Assembly (NCBI GenBank): GCA_001839685.1
Contig: MLAK01000292.1
Span: 47,893-111,892 of the forward strand
Length of the DNA: 64,000 bases
Origin: Tritrichomonas foetus
Lineage: Eukaryota > Parabasalia > Tritrichomonadida > Tritrichomonadidae
Direction: 5' to 3'
The notes below the pieces were generated by a model, which was not told the origin of the DNA, did not search any database, and saw only the letters and a list, made by a program, of their open reading frames with translations. Position 1 is the first letter of the stretch; the number at the start of each line of letters is the position of its first letter. A program made the position numbers and the translations under genes. Shown here piece after piece: positions 28,429 through 38,086 of the stretch.

Positions 28429-29240
28429 TGAATAAAATGAATTCTGAAGAATTTTGTAATTTTTCCCTTTTTGTTATTCTTCTTAATTGTGTGATTTTTA
28501 TAACGAATTAGACAGTATATATCTTGATGTTGATAATCTCATTTGATTCTCATTAATCAATTGAGAGTTGTTTCTCAAATTTTACTGATTTGGAGTTTTA
28601 TCAGTGAGTTCTTTCATGAATATTATTATTCAGAGAAAAGCAGACATGGATTTTAAGGGTCAACTGCCATACGTTTATATTTATTTATTTTGAAAGAAAT
28701 AGGGATATACCAGTTTTTCGGAAAAAGTTATGTTTTGAATTAAACTGCCACAAATCATTCAAATAAACCTTTAAATTATATTTGAATGATTTGTGGCAGT
28801 TTAATTCAAAACATAACTTTTTCCGAAAAACTGGTAACCACTATTTCTTTTAAAATAAATAAATATAAACGTATGGCAGTTGACCCTTAATATGACGTGA
28901 AAATGATTATAAAATGAATATAACTCAAGTAGTTTCTCCATATTCCATTAAAAGTGATTATCTATCATGATTGGTATTTCAAATTGGAAGTTTTATTCGT
29001 TTGAACCATTTGAGTAAATAATAACATTGAGTGAACATTTCTGAGTGTTATTTTTCTGAGTGAAATAAATAATTATTTGGGGATTTTTTGGATAAAAATT
29101 TCGCATGGGGAAACGTATTAGTTGTAGAAAAATCACGAATACATAATGTAAGGAAACAAATATGTTAGATAAATTCGAATATTATTTCGGAGAAAAGATA
29201 AAAATAACGAGAAAGTTCGGCGCCATAATCCATAAAATAA
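28429..29240. other. Intergenic region hosting the MITE
   Basis: This 812-bp gap contains the palindromic element at 28653-28890. Outside it the sequence is AT-rich and without a gene. The interval upstream of the CFAP77-like ATG (29241) has no AAAAAGTT copy. Confidence 0.4.
28653..28890. mobile_element. Palindromic MITE-like element, 238 bp
   Basis: Two nearly perfect inverted arms of about 112-113 bp (28653-28765 and 28779-28890) enclose a 13-bp centre. The ends read TTAAGGGTCAACTGCC and its complement, so the element is bounded on both sides by TTAA, the target duplicated by piggyBac-type transposases. There is no ORF. Mismatches are few and clustered at positions around 28690-28715. This is the signature of a non-autonomous foldback/MITE. 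The family cannot be named from one copy. Confidence 0.75.
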
Positions 29241-29906
29241 ATGAAGCAAAGACCTTTCTGTGATCAGAGACCTTCAATGCAAGCAAATCCATTACTCCAA
29301 AAGCCTAAGATTGGAAGAACAATCCGTTCCACACAGGACCTACCTGATGATGATTATCGTTATGGAAAAGTATATCATGACAATTTTGGAGTTAAAGAAC
29401 TGGTTTCTGAATGGCAACAATTAAGGCCAACACAAAATAGAAAAATGCCCAAAAAAGTACATGCTCATAAACAAGACTTTGTGGCCACGAATAAAGCAGC
29501 ACTAAGAGCTGGATGTGTCACTGCTAAAGAATATAGGGAATTTCGGCTTCAACATGAAATTAATGTCAGACCAGAAGACAATGCCGGCGCTGAAGAAGAT
29601 AAATACTTACATTCAGTTCATCAATCTATGGTTCATGGAATACCAACACCTGTTACATCAGAAATGAAAGATTGTCTTACATATCAATGTGGCAGAGATG
29701 CTGTTGAGCGTGCTAAGCAGAAACAAACCCTTAGGCACATGCCAACACCAACAACTATTAAACGACAAACTAATCATGGCATTAAACAAACACGCGCGTC
29801 ACGAGGACATTCTGTTAAAAGAAATGTATCTCCATCAAAAGCAGATAACTTCAAAATGAAACGCTTTTTAGCAATAGATCATTGTGCAATTGTTGATCAT
29901 TGGTAA
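29241..29906 (+). CDS. CFAP77-like axonemal protein
   Basis: A 221-residue protein from ATG 29241. Segments recall CFAP77 (C9orf171), a doublet-microtubule inner protein: LPDDDYRYGKVYHDNFGVKE near residue 33, then VSEWQQLRPTQ, then DFVATNKAALRAGCVTAKEY near residue 77, where CFAP77s have a DFVAxNxxAV-GxxTA pattern, then a Arg/His stretch. The protein is basic and has no transmembrane segment. Length is shorter than vertebrate CFAP77 (about 280). Together with CFAP97, SPAG8-like and DNAAF5-like genes it fits a flagellated cell. The final residues (IDHCAIVDHW) look unusual for the family. Confidence 0.55.
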   Translation: MKQRPFCDQRPSMQANPLLQKPKIGRTIRSTQDLPDDDYRYGKVYHDNFGVKELVSEWQQLRPTQNRKMPKKVHAHKQDFVATNKAALRAGCVTAKEYREFRLQHEINVRPEDNAGAEEDKYLHSVHQSMVHGIPTPVTSEMKDCLTYQCGRDAVERAKQKQTLRHMPTPTTIKRQTNHGIKQTRASRGHSVKRNVSPSKADNFKMKRFLAIDHCAIVDHW

Positions 29907-30130
29907 GTTGCCATAAAACTACAATTTTTTGAACACTCACTAAATATTGGTATAATTTTATTTTCTTATTTTCTTTTTTTTTATTTTTTACTAATACTTT
30001 TCTATGAATTAATTACCAAAAAATATCTTCTTTTATTCGATTTCTTTTTTTATAGAGTGTTCAATACTTAAAAAAATAAACCAAAGCTATAAATAGATAG
30101 GATTATATTTACTAACAAAAAAACAAATAT

Positions 30131-31486
30131 TCAGTCATCAACATTCATAAAGAAATCGTTTTCTGTTACTCCTTGTGACGTATCATGGTATTGTTGATCC
30201 ATTAGAGTTTCATAGGGCCAGTGGAAAATCGCCATCAACAACACAAACAAATTTTGTGCAGTAAAATTCAAAACAAATGATAATGATGTATTTTGCAACA
30301 ATTTATAAGGCAGAATAATCAAATCTACAATCATTACAACAGAAATCGACATTATTGAAACACTAGAATACACAGAAAACTTATATTTCTCGGTAATATC
30401 AATAAATGTGCCAGCTCTAATAATTGCAATAATCATCCATATCAAATAAATGATACCAAGAATCCTTTGCAAGATTGAAACAATATGTCTAACAATAGAC
30501 GGAACCATAAACATAATCAAAGTTGTTTGTGAATCATCAATAAAACCATGTAAAATCTCAATTAATGCAAAAAATATAAAGAAAAGTAACTTAGGTGCGA
30601 AAAAGCATGAATCAATCTTTCGATTTTTATATCTTAATGAATCAAACAAAGCCAATACAAAAAACTGTAGGTAAGTTCGAAACAATGCAGATGAAATAAC
30701 ATCATAAAAAACTCCAGCTTTGGTAACCTCTAAAGTCTGCATGAAATAAAATGGATCGTCTGCAAAAAAAGCAAGCAGAAGTAAAAAAGCAGTTAATTTT
30801 TGTTCAAGATGCCAAATTTTGAAGGGTGTTTTTTTCAATCGCATTAAAAATAAAAATAGTGACACTAAACAAGCAATTGAATAAATTCCTCTAAACCACA
30901 TTTGAATAATTGGTTGTTCAGGATCGCCAAATGTCCAAATTGCAAAACAACCAATGAATTGGTGAGTTTTGGAGAGGAATTGAACATTTACCATCGTACT
31001 ATCATATTTAATAAGCCTATCAGTGAAAACTATTTCAGGCCTGCTTAAATTATCACCTTTTTCAAAATATAATGGAAATTCTTCTTTTTCAAACTTTTCA
31101 ATAGAAAAAACAGTATTTTTCTGATATAAAGTTACAGTTGAGTTTAAGATAATTGTATTTGAAATAGACTCAGTTGTGTTGATTCTAAGAAATGATAGTT
31201 TCAGTTGCACAAAATGATTTAATTGATTTAATCCATGAAATGGAAAAGAAGCTGTGTTTTCATTTTGCAGAAACCGATAGAGAATTTTGAAGCTCCTTTG
31301 AACAGGTGGGCCGTAAAACCCAACAATGGAAGTGAAGAATAATAATAAAAAGCAAAAAGTCAAAGTGATGCAATCTTCTCTTCTATTTGAACTATCAATA
31401 CTCATAAGGGTTTCTCTGCTTAATGACTCTTCTATTTGGAGATCAATTAGAAATCTATCTGATGAATAATCATCAGTAAGATTCAT
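30131..31486 (-). CDS. Wntless/TMEM181-like multi-pass membrane protein
   Basis: A 451-residue protein from ATG 31486. A cytoplasmic head is followed by TM1 near residues 42-60 (LTFCFLLLFFTSIVGF), a luminal domain with several N-x-S/T sites to about residue 190, then a cluster of seven hydrophobic segments. The second segment reads LEQKLTAFLLLLAFFADDPFYF; in Wntless and TMEM181 this is the EQKW-x(n)-L-x-N-D/N-P-F/Y motif. That group, with a luminal GOLD-like domain, moves cargo between Golgi and plasma membrane. Trichomonads lack Wnt, so cargo is unknown. The tail ends in acidic residues. I rate the motif match good, the function open. Confidence 0.6.
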   Translation of the reverse strand: MNLTDDYSSDRFLIDLQIEESLSRETLMSIDSSNRREDCITLTFCFLLLFFTSIVGFYGPPVQRSFKILYRFLQNENTASFPFHGLNQLNHFVQLKLSFLRINTTESISNTIILNSTVTLYQKNTVFSIEKFEKEEFPLYFEKGDNLSRPEIVFTDRLIKYDSTMVNVQFLSKTHQFIGCFAIWTFGDPEQPIIQMWFRGIYSIACLVSLFLFLMRLKKTPFKIWHLEQKLTAFLLLLAFFADDPFYFMQTLEVTKAGVFYDVISSALFRTYLQFFVLALFDSLRYKNRKIDSCFFAPKLLFFIFFALIEILHGFIDDSQTTLIMFMVPSIVRHIVSILQRILGIIYLIWMIIAIIRAGTFIDITEKYKFSVYSSVSIMSISVVMIVDLIILPYKLLQNTSLSFVLNFTAQNLFVLLMAIFHWPYETLMDQQYHDTSQGVTENDFFMNVDD

Positions 31487-31670
31487 GTAATAAATATATA
31501 TTTGCTAAAACAAGAAATCAAGCATATATGATTTTCAAAAGCCACATATCGACTTAAAAAGTTATGTTTCAATATCAATTTAAAAAGTTGTTTTTTTCAA
31601 TATTCGATCAAATAACAATTTAAAAAGTTTTCCAAAAAATGATCGTATTTTATTTTCATCTGAGATAGGA
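31487..31670. promoter_or_regulatory. Divergent promoter with three AAAAAGTT copies
   Basis: In 184 bp between the Wntless-like and NT-C2 genes there are three copies of AAAAAGTT at 31556-31563, 31582-31589 and 31622-31629, spaced 26 and 40 bp, all in the plus orientation. This is a dense cluster in the window. Confidence 0.5.
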
Positions 31671-32372
31671 ATGTCATCACATGTTTTTCATTTAAAGAAA
31701 CTACTTGTTAAAATCAAAAATATGAAGATTATTGATATCCCTACTAGAAGCTCATTAATATATATTCAAGCTAAACAGACACATTACAAATCAAAATCGA
31801 AACCTGTTGGCGTTGTTAAGAATATGGCATCATGGAATGATCCAATTGAAATAAAATGCATATTCCCAAAAAATGAAATAAAATCAAAAAAGAAATTCAT
31901 GATTAGATTATCATTTCGATTTCAAACTGAATCAACAAGTGGTTTCAAGAGATATGGTGTTGTTCAACTTGATATTGCAGGAATTACTTATAGAAGAGAA
32001 TCGCATTTTGAAAAAGGATTAAATCATTGTCTGGATAATGCAATGTTCACTTGTGACTTGGAATATAACTTGGATGATAATGATCCAATTAATGAATGGA
32101 CAGAAGCTTCACCGAGTCAACCACCTAAAAGCTCATCATTTTATTCATTATCTGAGAATAATCAAGGCTCCAATAATGAACTGAGTATGGAAACGTCAAA
32201 AGACCAATGCAGTAATTCTGACCAGAAAACCAACAGTGAAACGCTTTCTGGTACAGAACTGAATTTCAGACTGTGTGGTGATGTAATGATTAAAGTGAAT
32301 AGTCAAAGAATGAAAACTCTTGAAGAGCAAGTCGATTCAGTAATAGCATCAATGATAAATGAATCATATTAA
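31671..32372 (+). CDS. NT-C2-domain protein (EEIG1/EHBP1-like)
   Basis: A 233-residue protein from ATG 31671. The first 135 residues match the N-terminal C2 (NT-C2) pattern: FHLKKLLVKIKNMKIIDIP, then SLIYIQAK, then VVKNMASWNDPIEIKCIF, and MIRLSFRFQTES, with YGVVQLDIAGITYR and CLDNAMFTCDLEY as the last strands. NT-C2 proteins link membranes to actin or Rab pathways. After that comes a Ser/Asn-rich stretch and a short C-terminal helical segment (MKTLEEQVDSVIASM). There is no transmembrane segment. It is divergent from the Wntless-like gene. Confidence 0.7.
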   Translation: MSSHVFHLKKLLVKIKNMKIIDIPTRSSLIYIQAKQTHYKSKSKPVGVVKNMASWNDPIEIKCIFPKNEIKSKKKFMIRLSFRFQTESTSGFKRYGVVQLDIAGITYRRESHFEKGLNHCLDNAMFTCDLEYNLDDNDPINEWTEASPSQPPKSSSFYSLSENNQGSNNELSMETSKDQCSNSDQKTNSETLSGTELNFRLCGDVMIKVNSQRMKTLEEQVDSVIASMINESY

Positions 32373-32597
32373 TAATATATTCTATCAATATGTGTTATTA
32401 AATAAACAGTTTACTTTATATATGTTTTGATAAAATATATTCGATTTAAGCATGTGCACTACATTCATGAAATAATAAGCTTCTTCCAGATCATTCGATT
32501 TTTGAGAGTGTTCCAAAAAGTGAATTTCTTTTTATAAACTATATAAAAAGTTTAAAGATAGGGAGGACGTTAACTTTTTAGAACATCAAAATCGAAA

Positions 32598-33074
32598 ATG
32601 TCGAATTCACGAGTTACAAAAACACCACCAAGATCACCTCGAACAGCAAAATCGAAAGCTTCAGGAAGATCAAACGATAGCCCCGGAAACGATTCATCAG
32701 CAAGCGAAGAGGCAGTTTTAATCGTTAATGAAGAGAGAGAAGCTTTAAGAAAGAAGCTCATCCAAGACGCAAAAGATTTACTTGATTACGTGGTAATCGA
32801 AATGACGGTTGGGTCCCAAATCGAATCAACAAAAAAGCAAATAAAAGAATTAACTAAGCTTTGTCGTGATGAAAATCGAACCATTGTCGATCTAGAAAAA
32901 CAGATTCACGAAGAAGAATTGAAGGCTGAAATGATGGATCAAGAGGGTTTCGTTGACGACGATATGAACGACGATAAAAATATTGACACAATTGTCGAAC
33001 TTGAGCGGCAGCTGAAGGCGCTGTATGCTGAAAAAGCAGAATTATTGAATAAGAGACAAAAGAAAAAGAAGTGA
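32598..33074 (+). CDS. Small coiled-coil protein
   Basis: A 158-residue protein from ATG 32598. The first 40 residues are basic and Ser/Thr/Pro-rich (TPPRSPRTAKS), looking like phosphorylation sites. Residues about 45-158 are continuous charged coiled coil with a Lys tail (RQKKKK). No family is recognised; a cytoskeletal or basal-body role would fit but is not shown. AAAAAGTT at 32545-32552 and AACTTTTT at 32572-32579 lie just upstream and support the start. Confidence 0.65.
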   Translation: MSNSRVTKTPPRSPRTAKSKASGRSNDSPGNDSSASEEAVLIVNEEREALRKKLIQDAKDLLDYVVIEMTVGSQIESTKKQIKELTKLCRDENRTIVDLEKQIHEEELKAEMMDQEGFVDDDMNDDKNIDTIVELERQLKALYAEKAELLNKRQKKKK

Positions 33075-33440
33075 ATGCGAGAAATTTTTGAGTTATCTTT
33101 TTTTTATTTTTATATAAATTATTTTTATAATATTGACCTGCTTTTATGAATTTTGATATTATTTTCATTTTTCTAAAACCATTTTCAAGTTTTTTCTTCC
33201 CATGGATCAGCAAATATTTGAATATAATATTATTGATTTAAAAATCTAGGTTTAATGTGTTTTATTAATATTAGTTTGAGTTAAAAAGAATTATTTTAGA
33301 GAAATATAAGAATTTTTGGGAAAATATCACAAGATATAGTAATTATTATCTATTTTTTGTTATTTTTAAGAAAAAGCTCAACAGCCATAGAATTTTATTC
33401 ACAAATCCCTATTAGCCTAAAAATCCTAGATATCAAAAGA
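33075..33440. other. AT-rich spacer with open non-ATG frame
   Basis: A 366-bp spacer. The frame of the next gene is open back to 33357 but begins with TTG, so the upstream 28 codons are not included. No motif or RNA is seen. Confidence 0.35.
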
Positions 33441-34013
33441 ATGATAATTCCTATTTTATTCGTTCTTTTTCAAAGAAGAACGCAGCCCCTTTACGACAAA
33501 ATCAAAGACGAACTTGAAGAGCAGCCATCTGAAGAAAAAGATGATTTAGCAATCAAATGGGCTTTGGCCCAATTATCACAGCACGTCAGCAGCACCGTCA
33601 CTTCTAATCAAGTTGAATACGAATTAAGCGCCAAAATGCACGATCTCATCGAACGGGTCGAAATCGCAGACGCAGCATTGAAACGTGATTTCAATCAGAT
33701 GAAAATCGATTTTATCAAAACAAGACAATCAATTGTAAGCTCTGTTGAAACAATGAAAGTCAAAATTCTTGATGACATCAACTATTTTATAAACGAATTT
33801 AATTATTCGGTTTTGAGTGTTGTTGAGGCATCAATACCAAACTACGACATGTATGTGGATAACTCCAAATCAGAAATTGGCAATTTTTATAAAACACTTG
33901 GTGGCACATCTTTTGCTATTGCTGTAATGTTCTTTATAGCGTTTCAAATCATGCTCATTTTCGGAATTGTGAATTTCCATAAAATTTACAGAGCGATATC
34001 TATGTTGGTATAA
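33441..34013 (+). CDS. Small membrane protein with N-terminal hydrophobic lead and C-terminal TM
   Basis: A 190-residue protein from the first ATG at 33441 (the frame is open earlier from a TTG at 33357). MIIPILFVLFQRR looks like a short signal sequence. Residues about 15-140 are helical and charged, including a possible coiled coil (ERVEIADAALKRDFNQM). A single transmembrane segment lies near residues 160-182 (GTSFAIAVMFFIAFQIMLIF). The tail is short (KIYRAISMLV). The layout is that of an ER/Golgi type I protein such as a cargo receptor, but I see no GOLD or lectin motif. It could be a truncated relative of a longer protein. Confidence 0.6.
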   Translation: MIIPILFVLFQRRTQPLYDKIKDELEEQPSEEKDDLAIKWALAQLSQHVSSTVTSNQVEYELSAKMHDLIERVEIADAALKRDFNQMKIDFIKTRQSIVSSVETMKVKILDDINYFINEFNYSVLSVVEASIPNYDMYVDNSKSEIGNFYKTLGGTSFAIAVMFFIAFQIMLIFGIVNFHKIYRAISMLV

Positions 34014-34421
34014 ATATAAAGCTTCTCTCAACTTTCTTTCATACCTTATTTCTTTTCATAATTTCTTTCTTTTTATACTTTCATACTCTCTTTCTTTTTA
34101 TACTTTCATACTTTCTTTCTTTTTATACTTTCATACCTTTCATACTCTCTTTCTTTTTATACTTTCATACTTTTTATACTTTCTTTCTTTTTATGCTTTC
34201 ACATTTTTCATATTTACTTTCTTTTCATACTTTCATACTTTTTATATTTTTCATATTTTCTTTCTTTTCATACAGCAGACAACAGCTTTAATTGCCGCCA
34301 AAGTAATCTTGTCCCACATTACATATAATTGCTAATAATAGTTATGAATAAGAGAGCTATGAAAATTCGAAAAATCACAGATATCTTTATTAGTGAATAC
34401 GAGAAAAAAGAAAGCTATTAT
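34014..34421. other. Convergent spacer containing minisatellite
   Basis: This 408-bp gap is largely occupied by the CT-rich repeat at 34031-34274. The remainder before the next gene is AT-rich without visible features. Confidence 0.5.
34031..34274. repeat. Pyrimidine-rich minisatellite
   Basis: A run of imperfect units based on TTTCTTTCTTTTTATACTTTCATAC across about 240 bp, downstream of the membrane-protein gene. Units vary by loss of a TTTC or gain of CATAC. It has no coding potential. Confidence 0.8.
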
Positions 34422-34850
34422 TCATGAAAACATTTGCATTTGCTGATCAATATGAGACGTCTCCTCATTTTGAACAATCTGTCTAATCAAATCCGCAGAG
34501 CCTTGAACCTTTTGTTGAATTACATCAGTAATTTCTTTTTGAATTTGTAATTCGTTTTCGATTGCAGCTCGAACATTTTCCGATATAATATTGTTTTTCG
34601 TCATATAATCATTAACGTTTTCAATTCCACCAAGTGCTTCAATGCATTGAGCCTTATTCCATGTCATTTGTTGGTTAATTTTCCTTTCTCGAAGCATTTT
34701 TGCTAAAACTCGATAAGGTGGTAAATCGCTTTCACTAGACATTAAATAGCCAAGCTTGTGTGATGGCCATCTTAAACTGCGTAACAATTGTAAAGTATTT
34801 TCTGTTTCCTCTTCATTCATTACTTTTTTGTCCATAATTTGGCCTTTCAT
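34422..34850 (-). CDS. Small hypothetical protein
   Basis: A 142-residue protein from ATG 34850; Met 6 (MDKKVMNEEE) is an alternative start. It is soluble and helical, with ENTLQLLRSLRWPSHKLGYL, LPPYRVLAKMLRERK and a Gln/Glu-rich final third that may form a coiled coil (IENELQIQKEITDVI). I do not recognise a family. Its frame is clean, its codon use matches neighbours, and it ends just before the minisatellite region. It is divergent from EF-2. Confidence 0.5.
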   Translation of the reverse strand: MKGQIMDKKVMNEEETENTLQLLRSLRWPSHKLGYLMSSESDLPPYRVLAKMLRERKINQQMTWNKAQCIEALGGIENVNDYMTKNNIISENVRAAIENELQIQKEITDVIQQKVQGSADLIRQIVQNEETSHIDQQMQMFS

Positions 34851-35181
34851 TCAAACTTTATCCATATTTGACCTTGACTTTTCAACATGTGGTGAAATTC
34901 ACCCCGCTAAATATCAACCAAATATATTCCGAAATTTCTTTGGTTTCAATGTGATAGAAACCTTAATCTCAGCCAACTAAATACAGAATTATCTTATGAC
35001 CAGATTGATACTTAAAAAGTCGTCATTGCAAAAATGTGGCCAACCAAACCTTGTCAATATAACTTTTTCACCTTGAAAACCGTACGTAAGTCCTATCGTC
35101 GTCATTCAAAAAACTCTATAATTTTTTTCTCCATAGATTTCTTACTTTCAGGTTGGACCACTTTTAAATCACTTTTAAAAC
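34851..35181. promoter_or_regulatory. EF-2 upstream region
   Basis: In 331 bp there is ATGACCA at 34996-35002 and AACTTTTT at 35061-35068, about 120 bp before the EF-2 ATG. A Py-rich stretch follows. A plus-strand frame at 34756-34980 is a shadow of the neighbouring gene. Confidence 0.45.
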
Positions 35182-37707
35182 ATGGTGAACTTCTCCGTTG
35201 ACCAACTCCGCAAGGTTATGGACAAGCGTAACAACATCCGTAACATGTCCGTTATTGCCCACGTCGATCACGGTAAATCCACTTTGACCGACTCCCTCAT
35301 TGCCCGTGCCGGTATCATCTCCAACGAATCCGCCGGTGAAACCCGTTACACTGATACTCGTGCTGATGAACAAGAACGTTGCATCACCATCAAATCAACT
35401 GGTGTGTCTCTCTACTACACCATGCCAGAAGAAGATATCCCAGAAGGCTCTGACGGAAACGGTTTCTTAATCAACCTTATCGATTCCCCGGGACACATTG
35501 ACTTCTCCGCCGAAGTTACAGCCGCCCTTCGTGTTACAGATGGTGCCCTCGTCGTCGTTGACTGTATCGAAGGTGTTTGCGTACAAACAGAAACAGTTTT
35601 ACGTCAAGCCCTTGCAGAACGTATCAAGCCAGTCGTTATCGTCAACAAGATCGATCGTTGCCTTCTCGAACTCAACGCCGATCCAGAAGATATGTACCAA
35701 ACCTTCTCCAAGTCCATCGACAACGTCAACGTTATCATCGCCACATACACAACAGAAGATGGACCAATGGGTAACCTCATCGTTTCCCCAGCCCAAGGTA
35801 CAGTCTGCTTCGGATCTGGTCTCCACGGTTTCGGTTTCACCCTCACCAAGTTCGCCAAGATGTACGCCGCCAAGTTCGGTGTTCAAGTCAAGAAGCTCAT
35901 GCCACAACTTTGGGGCGAACGTTACTGGGATGCTGCATCCAAGAAGTTCCTCCACAAGGCCACAAACGATAAGGGACAAGCCCTCGAACGTACTTTCTGC
36001 CAATTCGTCCTCAAGCCAGTCGTTACACTCTCACGCGCNATCATGGCCGACGATAAGCCAAAATTCCGCGATATGTTCAACCGCCTTGGTGTCAAGCTCC
36101 ATGATGACGAACAACAAATGGAAGGCCGTGAACTTCTTTCAGCCGTTTACCGCCGTTGGCTCCCAGCTGCTGAAGCNCTTCTNGAAATGATNGTCCTTCA
36201 CCTTCCATCCCCAGCCATGGCCCAGAAGTACCGTGCTGAAACCCTCTACACTGGCCCACAAGACGACGAATGCTACAAGGCCATCAAGGAATGCGATCCA
36301 AACGGCCCACTCATGCTCTACGTCTCCAAGATGGTTCCATCATCAGACCGCGGACGTTTCTACGCCTTCGGCCGTGTCTTCGCCGGAACAGTCGCCACAG
36401 GCCAACGCGTCCGCGTCATGGGCGCCAACTACAACCCAGGCAGCAAAGANGACCTCCACATCACAAACATCCAACGTACAGTCCTTATGATGGGTCGTAA
36501 GGTTGAAAACCTTCAAGACTGCCCATGCGGTAACACAATCTCACTTGTCGGTATCGACCAATACCTCGTCAANTGCGGAACCATCTCAACATCCGACGTT
36601 GCATGCCCAATCAAGGCCATGAAGTTCTCCGTCGCCCCAGTCGTTCGTGTCGCCGTCGAACCAAAACAAGCCTGCGATCTTCCAAAGCTTGTCGAAGGTC
36701 TCAACCGTCTCGCCAAGTCCGACCCATGCGTTGTCGTTTCCCACGAAGAAACAGGTGAACACATCATCGCCGGTGCTGGTGAACTTCACCTTGAAATTTG
36801 CCTTAAGGATCTTGAAGANGANTATGCNTGCATCCCAATCGTCCGCTCACCACCAGTCGTTTCATTCAGAGAAACAGTNCAAGAACTCTCATCAGTCGTC
36901 TGCATGGCCAAGTCCGCCAACAAGCTTAACCGTGTCATGTGCCAGGCCCAACCAATCGAAGAGGAACTCCTCAACGCCATCGAATCTGGTGAAATCAACC
37001 CACGTATGGATGTTAAGACACGNGCNAAGGAACTCCAAAACCGCTTCGGATGGGAACAAACAGATGCCCGTCGTGTTTGGGGCTTCGGACCAGACTCAAA
37101 CGGACCAAATCTCATCGTCGATACAACCAAGTCCGCTGAATACCTTCAGGAAATCAAGGAACACTTGATTGGTGCCTTCCAATGGGCCACCAAGCTCGGT
37201 GTTCTTTGCGAAGAACCACTCCGTGGCGTCCGCTTCAACATCGTCGAAGTTTATCTTCACAGCGATGCTTCTCACCGTAACGGTGGTCAAATCGTTCCAT
37301 GCGGCCGTCGTGTTCTTTACGCTTCAGAATACACAGCCCAACCAACACTCATCGAACCAGTCTACCTTTGCGAAATCACAGCTCCACTCGCCGTCTGCGG
37401 TGGTGTCCATGGCGTTCTCTCCAAGCGCCGTGGTCGTGCNTTCGATCAACAACAACGTGAAGGAACACCACTTATGGTCATCAAGGCCTACCTTCCAGTT
37501 ATGGAATCCTTCGGTTTCGATAAGGATCTTCGTGGTGCTACATCCGGTCAAGCCTTCCCACAGATGATCTTCGATCACTGGGAGAACCTCCAAGGTGATG
37601 CCTTCGACCCAGGAAACAAACTNTCNGACACAATCACAGCCGTCCGTAAGAGGAAGGGTCTCGATGAAAAGGTCCCAGCACTCGACCGTTACCTCGATAA
37701 ACTCTGA
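35182..37707 (+). CDS. EEF2: Translation elongation factor 2 (EF-2)
   Basis: An 841-residue protein from ATG 35182. It begins [14 protein letters not shown], with the GTP-binding loop AHVDHGKS, effector region [16 protein letters not shown] and NKIDR; these bind GTP and power ribosome translocation. Domain IV carries DASHRNGGQ, where the conserved His is the diphthamide site, although the usual RGGGQ is RNGGQ here. The chain ends YLDKL as in other EF-2s. Length is normal (about 840-860). The gene is far more GC-rich, with C-ending codons preferred, than its neighbours, as in highly expressed genes. It has 15 ambiguous bases, all in third codon positions (see findings). Many antisense and shifted ORFs over it are shadows. 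Confidence 0.98.
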   Translation: MVNFSVDQLRKVMDKRNNIRNMSVIAHVDHGKSTLTDSLIARAGIISNESAGETRYTDTRADEQERCITIKSTGVSLYYTMPEEDIPEGSDGNGFLINLIDSPGHIDFSAEVTAALRVTDGALVVVDCIEGVCVQTETVLRQALAERIKPVVIVNKIDRCLLELNADPEDMYQTFSKSIDNVNVIIATYTTEDGPMGNLIVSPAQGTVCFGSGLHGFGFTLTKFAKMYAAKFGVQVKKLMPQLWGERYWDAASKKFLHKATNDKGQALERTFCQFVLKPVVTLSRXIMADDKPKFRDMFNRLGVKLHDDEQQMEGRELLSAVYRRWLPAAEXLXEMXVLHLPSPAMAQKYRAETLYTGPQDDECYKAIKECDPNGPLMLYVSKMVPSSDRGRFYAFGRVFAGTVATGQRVRVMGANYNPGSKXDLHITNIQRTVLMMGRKVENLQDCPCGNTISLVGIDQYLVXCGTISTSDVACPIKAMKFSVAPVVRVAVEPKQACDLPKLVEGLNRLAKSDPCVVVSHEETGEHIIAGAGELHLEICLKDLEXXYXCIPIVRSPPVVSFRETXQELSSVVCMAKSANKLNRVMCQAQPIEEELLNAIESGEINPRMDVKTXXKELQNRFGWEQTDARRVWGFGPDSNGPNLIVDTTKSAEYLQEIKEHLIGAFQWATKLGVLCEEPLRGVRFNIVEVYLHSDASHRNGGQIVPCGRRVLYASEYTAQPTLIEPVYLCEITAPLAVCGGVHGVLSKRRGRXFDQQQREGTPLMVIKAYLPVMESFGFDKDLRGATSGQAFPQMIFDHWENLQGDAFDPGNKXXDTITAVRKRKGLDEKVPALDRYLDKL

Positions 37708-38086
37708 GCAGGTTTCGTACATATTTCCTCGTTTAAAATTACAATTTCTAACTTTTCTATTTTATATTTTTTTTATGATTTTCTCTTTATTTTTGATATC
37801 AATTGTTTTGATTTTCGAAAATCTTTTTCTTGAGAATGAAAAATATGTTTGTTCTTCGCAACTTGAATGAATCAGATAAACAATTGCGAAGTTTCAAATG
37901 CTTTGGTGACAGAGTTGTTAGTGAAAATTTTGGCCAAAAAAAAGATGAAGTATTTCATCATGTCTTCAACTTCATTTTCAAGAGACACAAATCATGCAAT
38001 GCTTGGCATGCATCCAAGAAATTCTGTATGATTGATGAAAATAAACACTATTGGAAAATTTATCTTAAAAGTAATAAAACATTTGT
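37708..38086. other. Convergent spacer
   Basis: A 379-bp gap. A short plus-strand ATG frame, 37836-38111 (MKNMFVLRNLNESDKQ then Phe/Lys-rich), overlaps the next gene's 3' end. It has no known family and is probably not a gene, although a decayed fragment is possible. Confidence 0.3.

Noticed and set aside
29900..30065. GTAAGT at the CFAP77-like stop codon with a T-rich tract and AG downstream
   Set aside because: No branch-like element close to the acceptor and only a handful of codons would be added; no frame support.
34031..34274. CRISPR-like array
   Set aside because: Units are contiguous and degenerate without spacers, so it is a minisatellite; no array occurs elsewhere in the window.
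35164..37870. Many antisense and shifted ORFs over EF-2
   Set aside because: They arise from the strong codon bias (few stop codons in other frames) and encode nothing recognisable.
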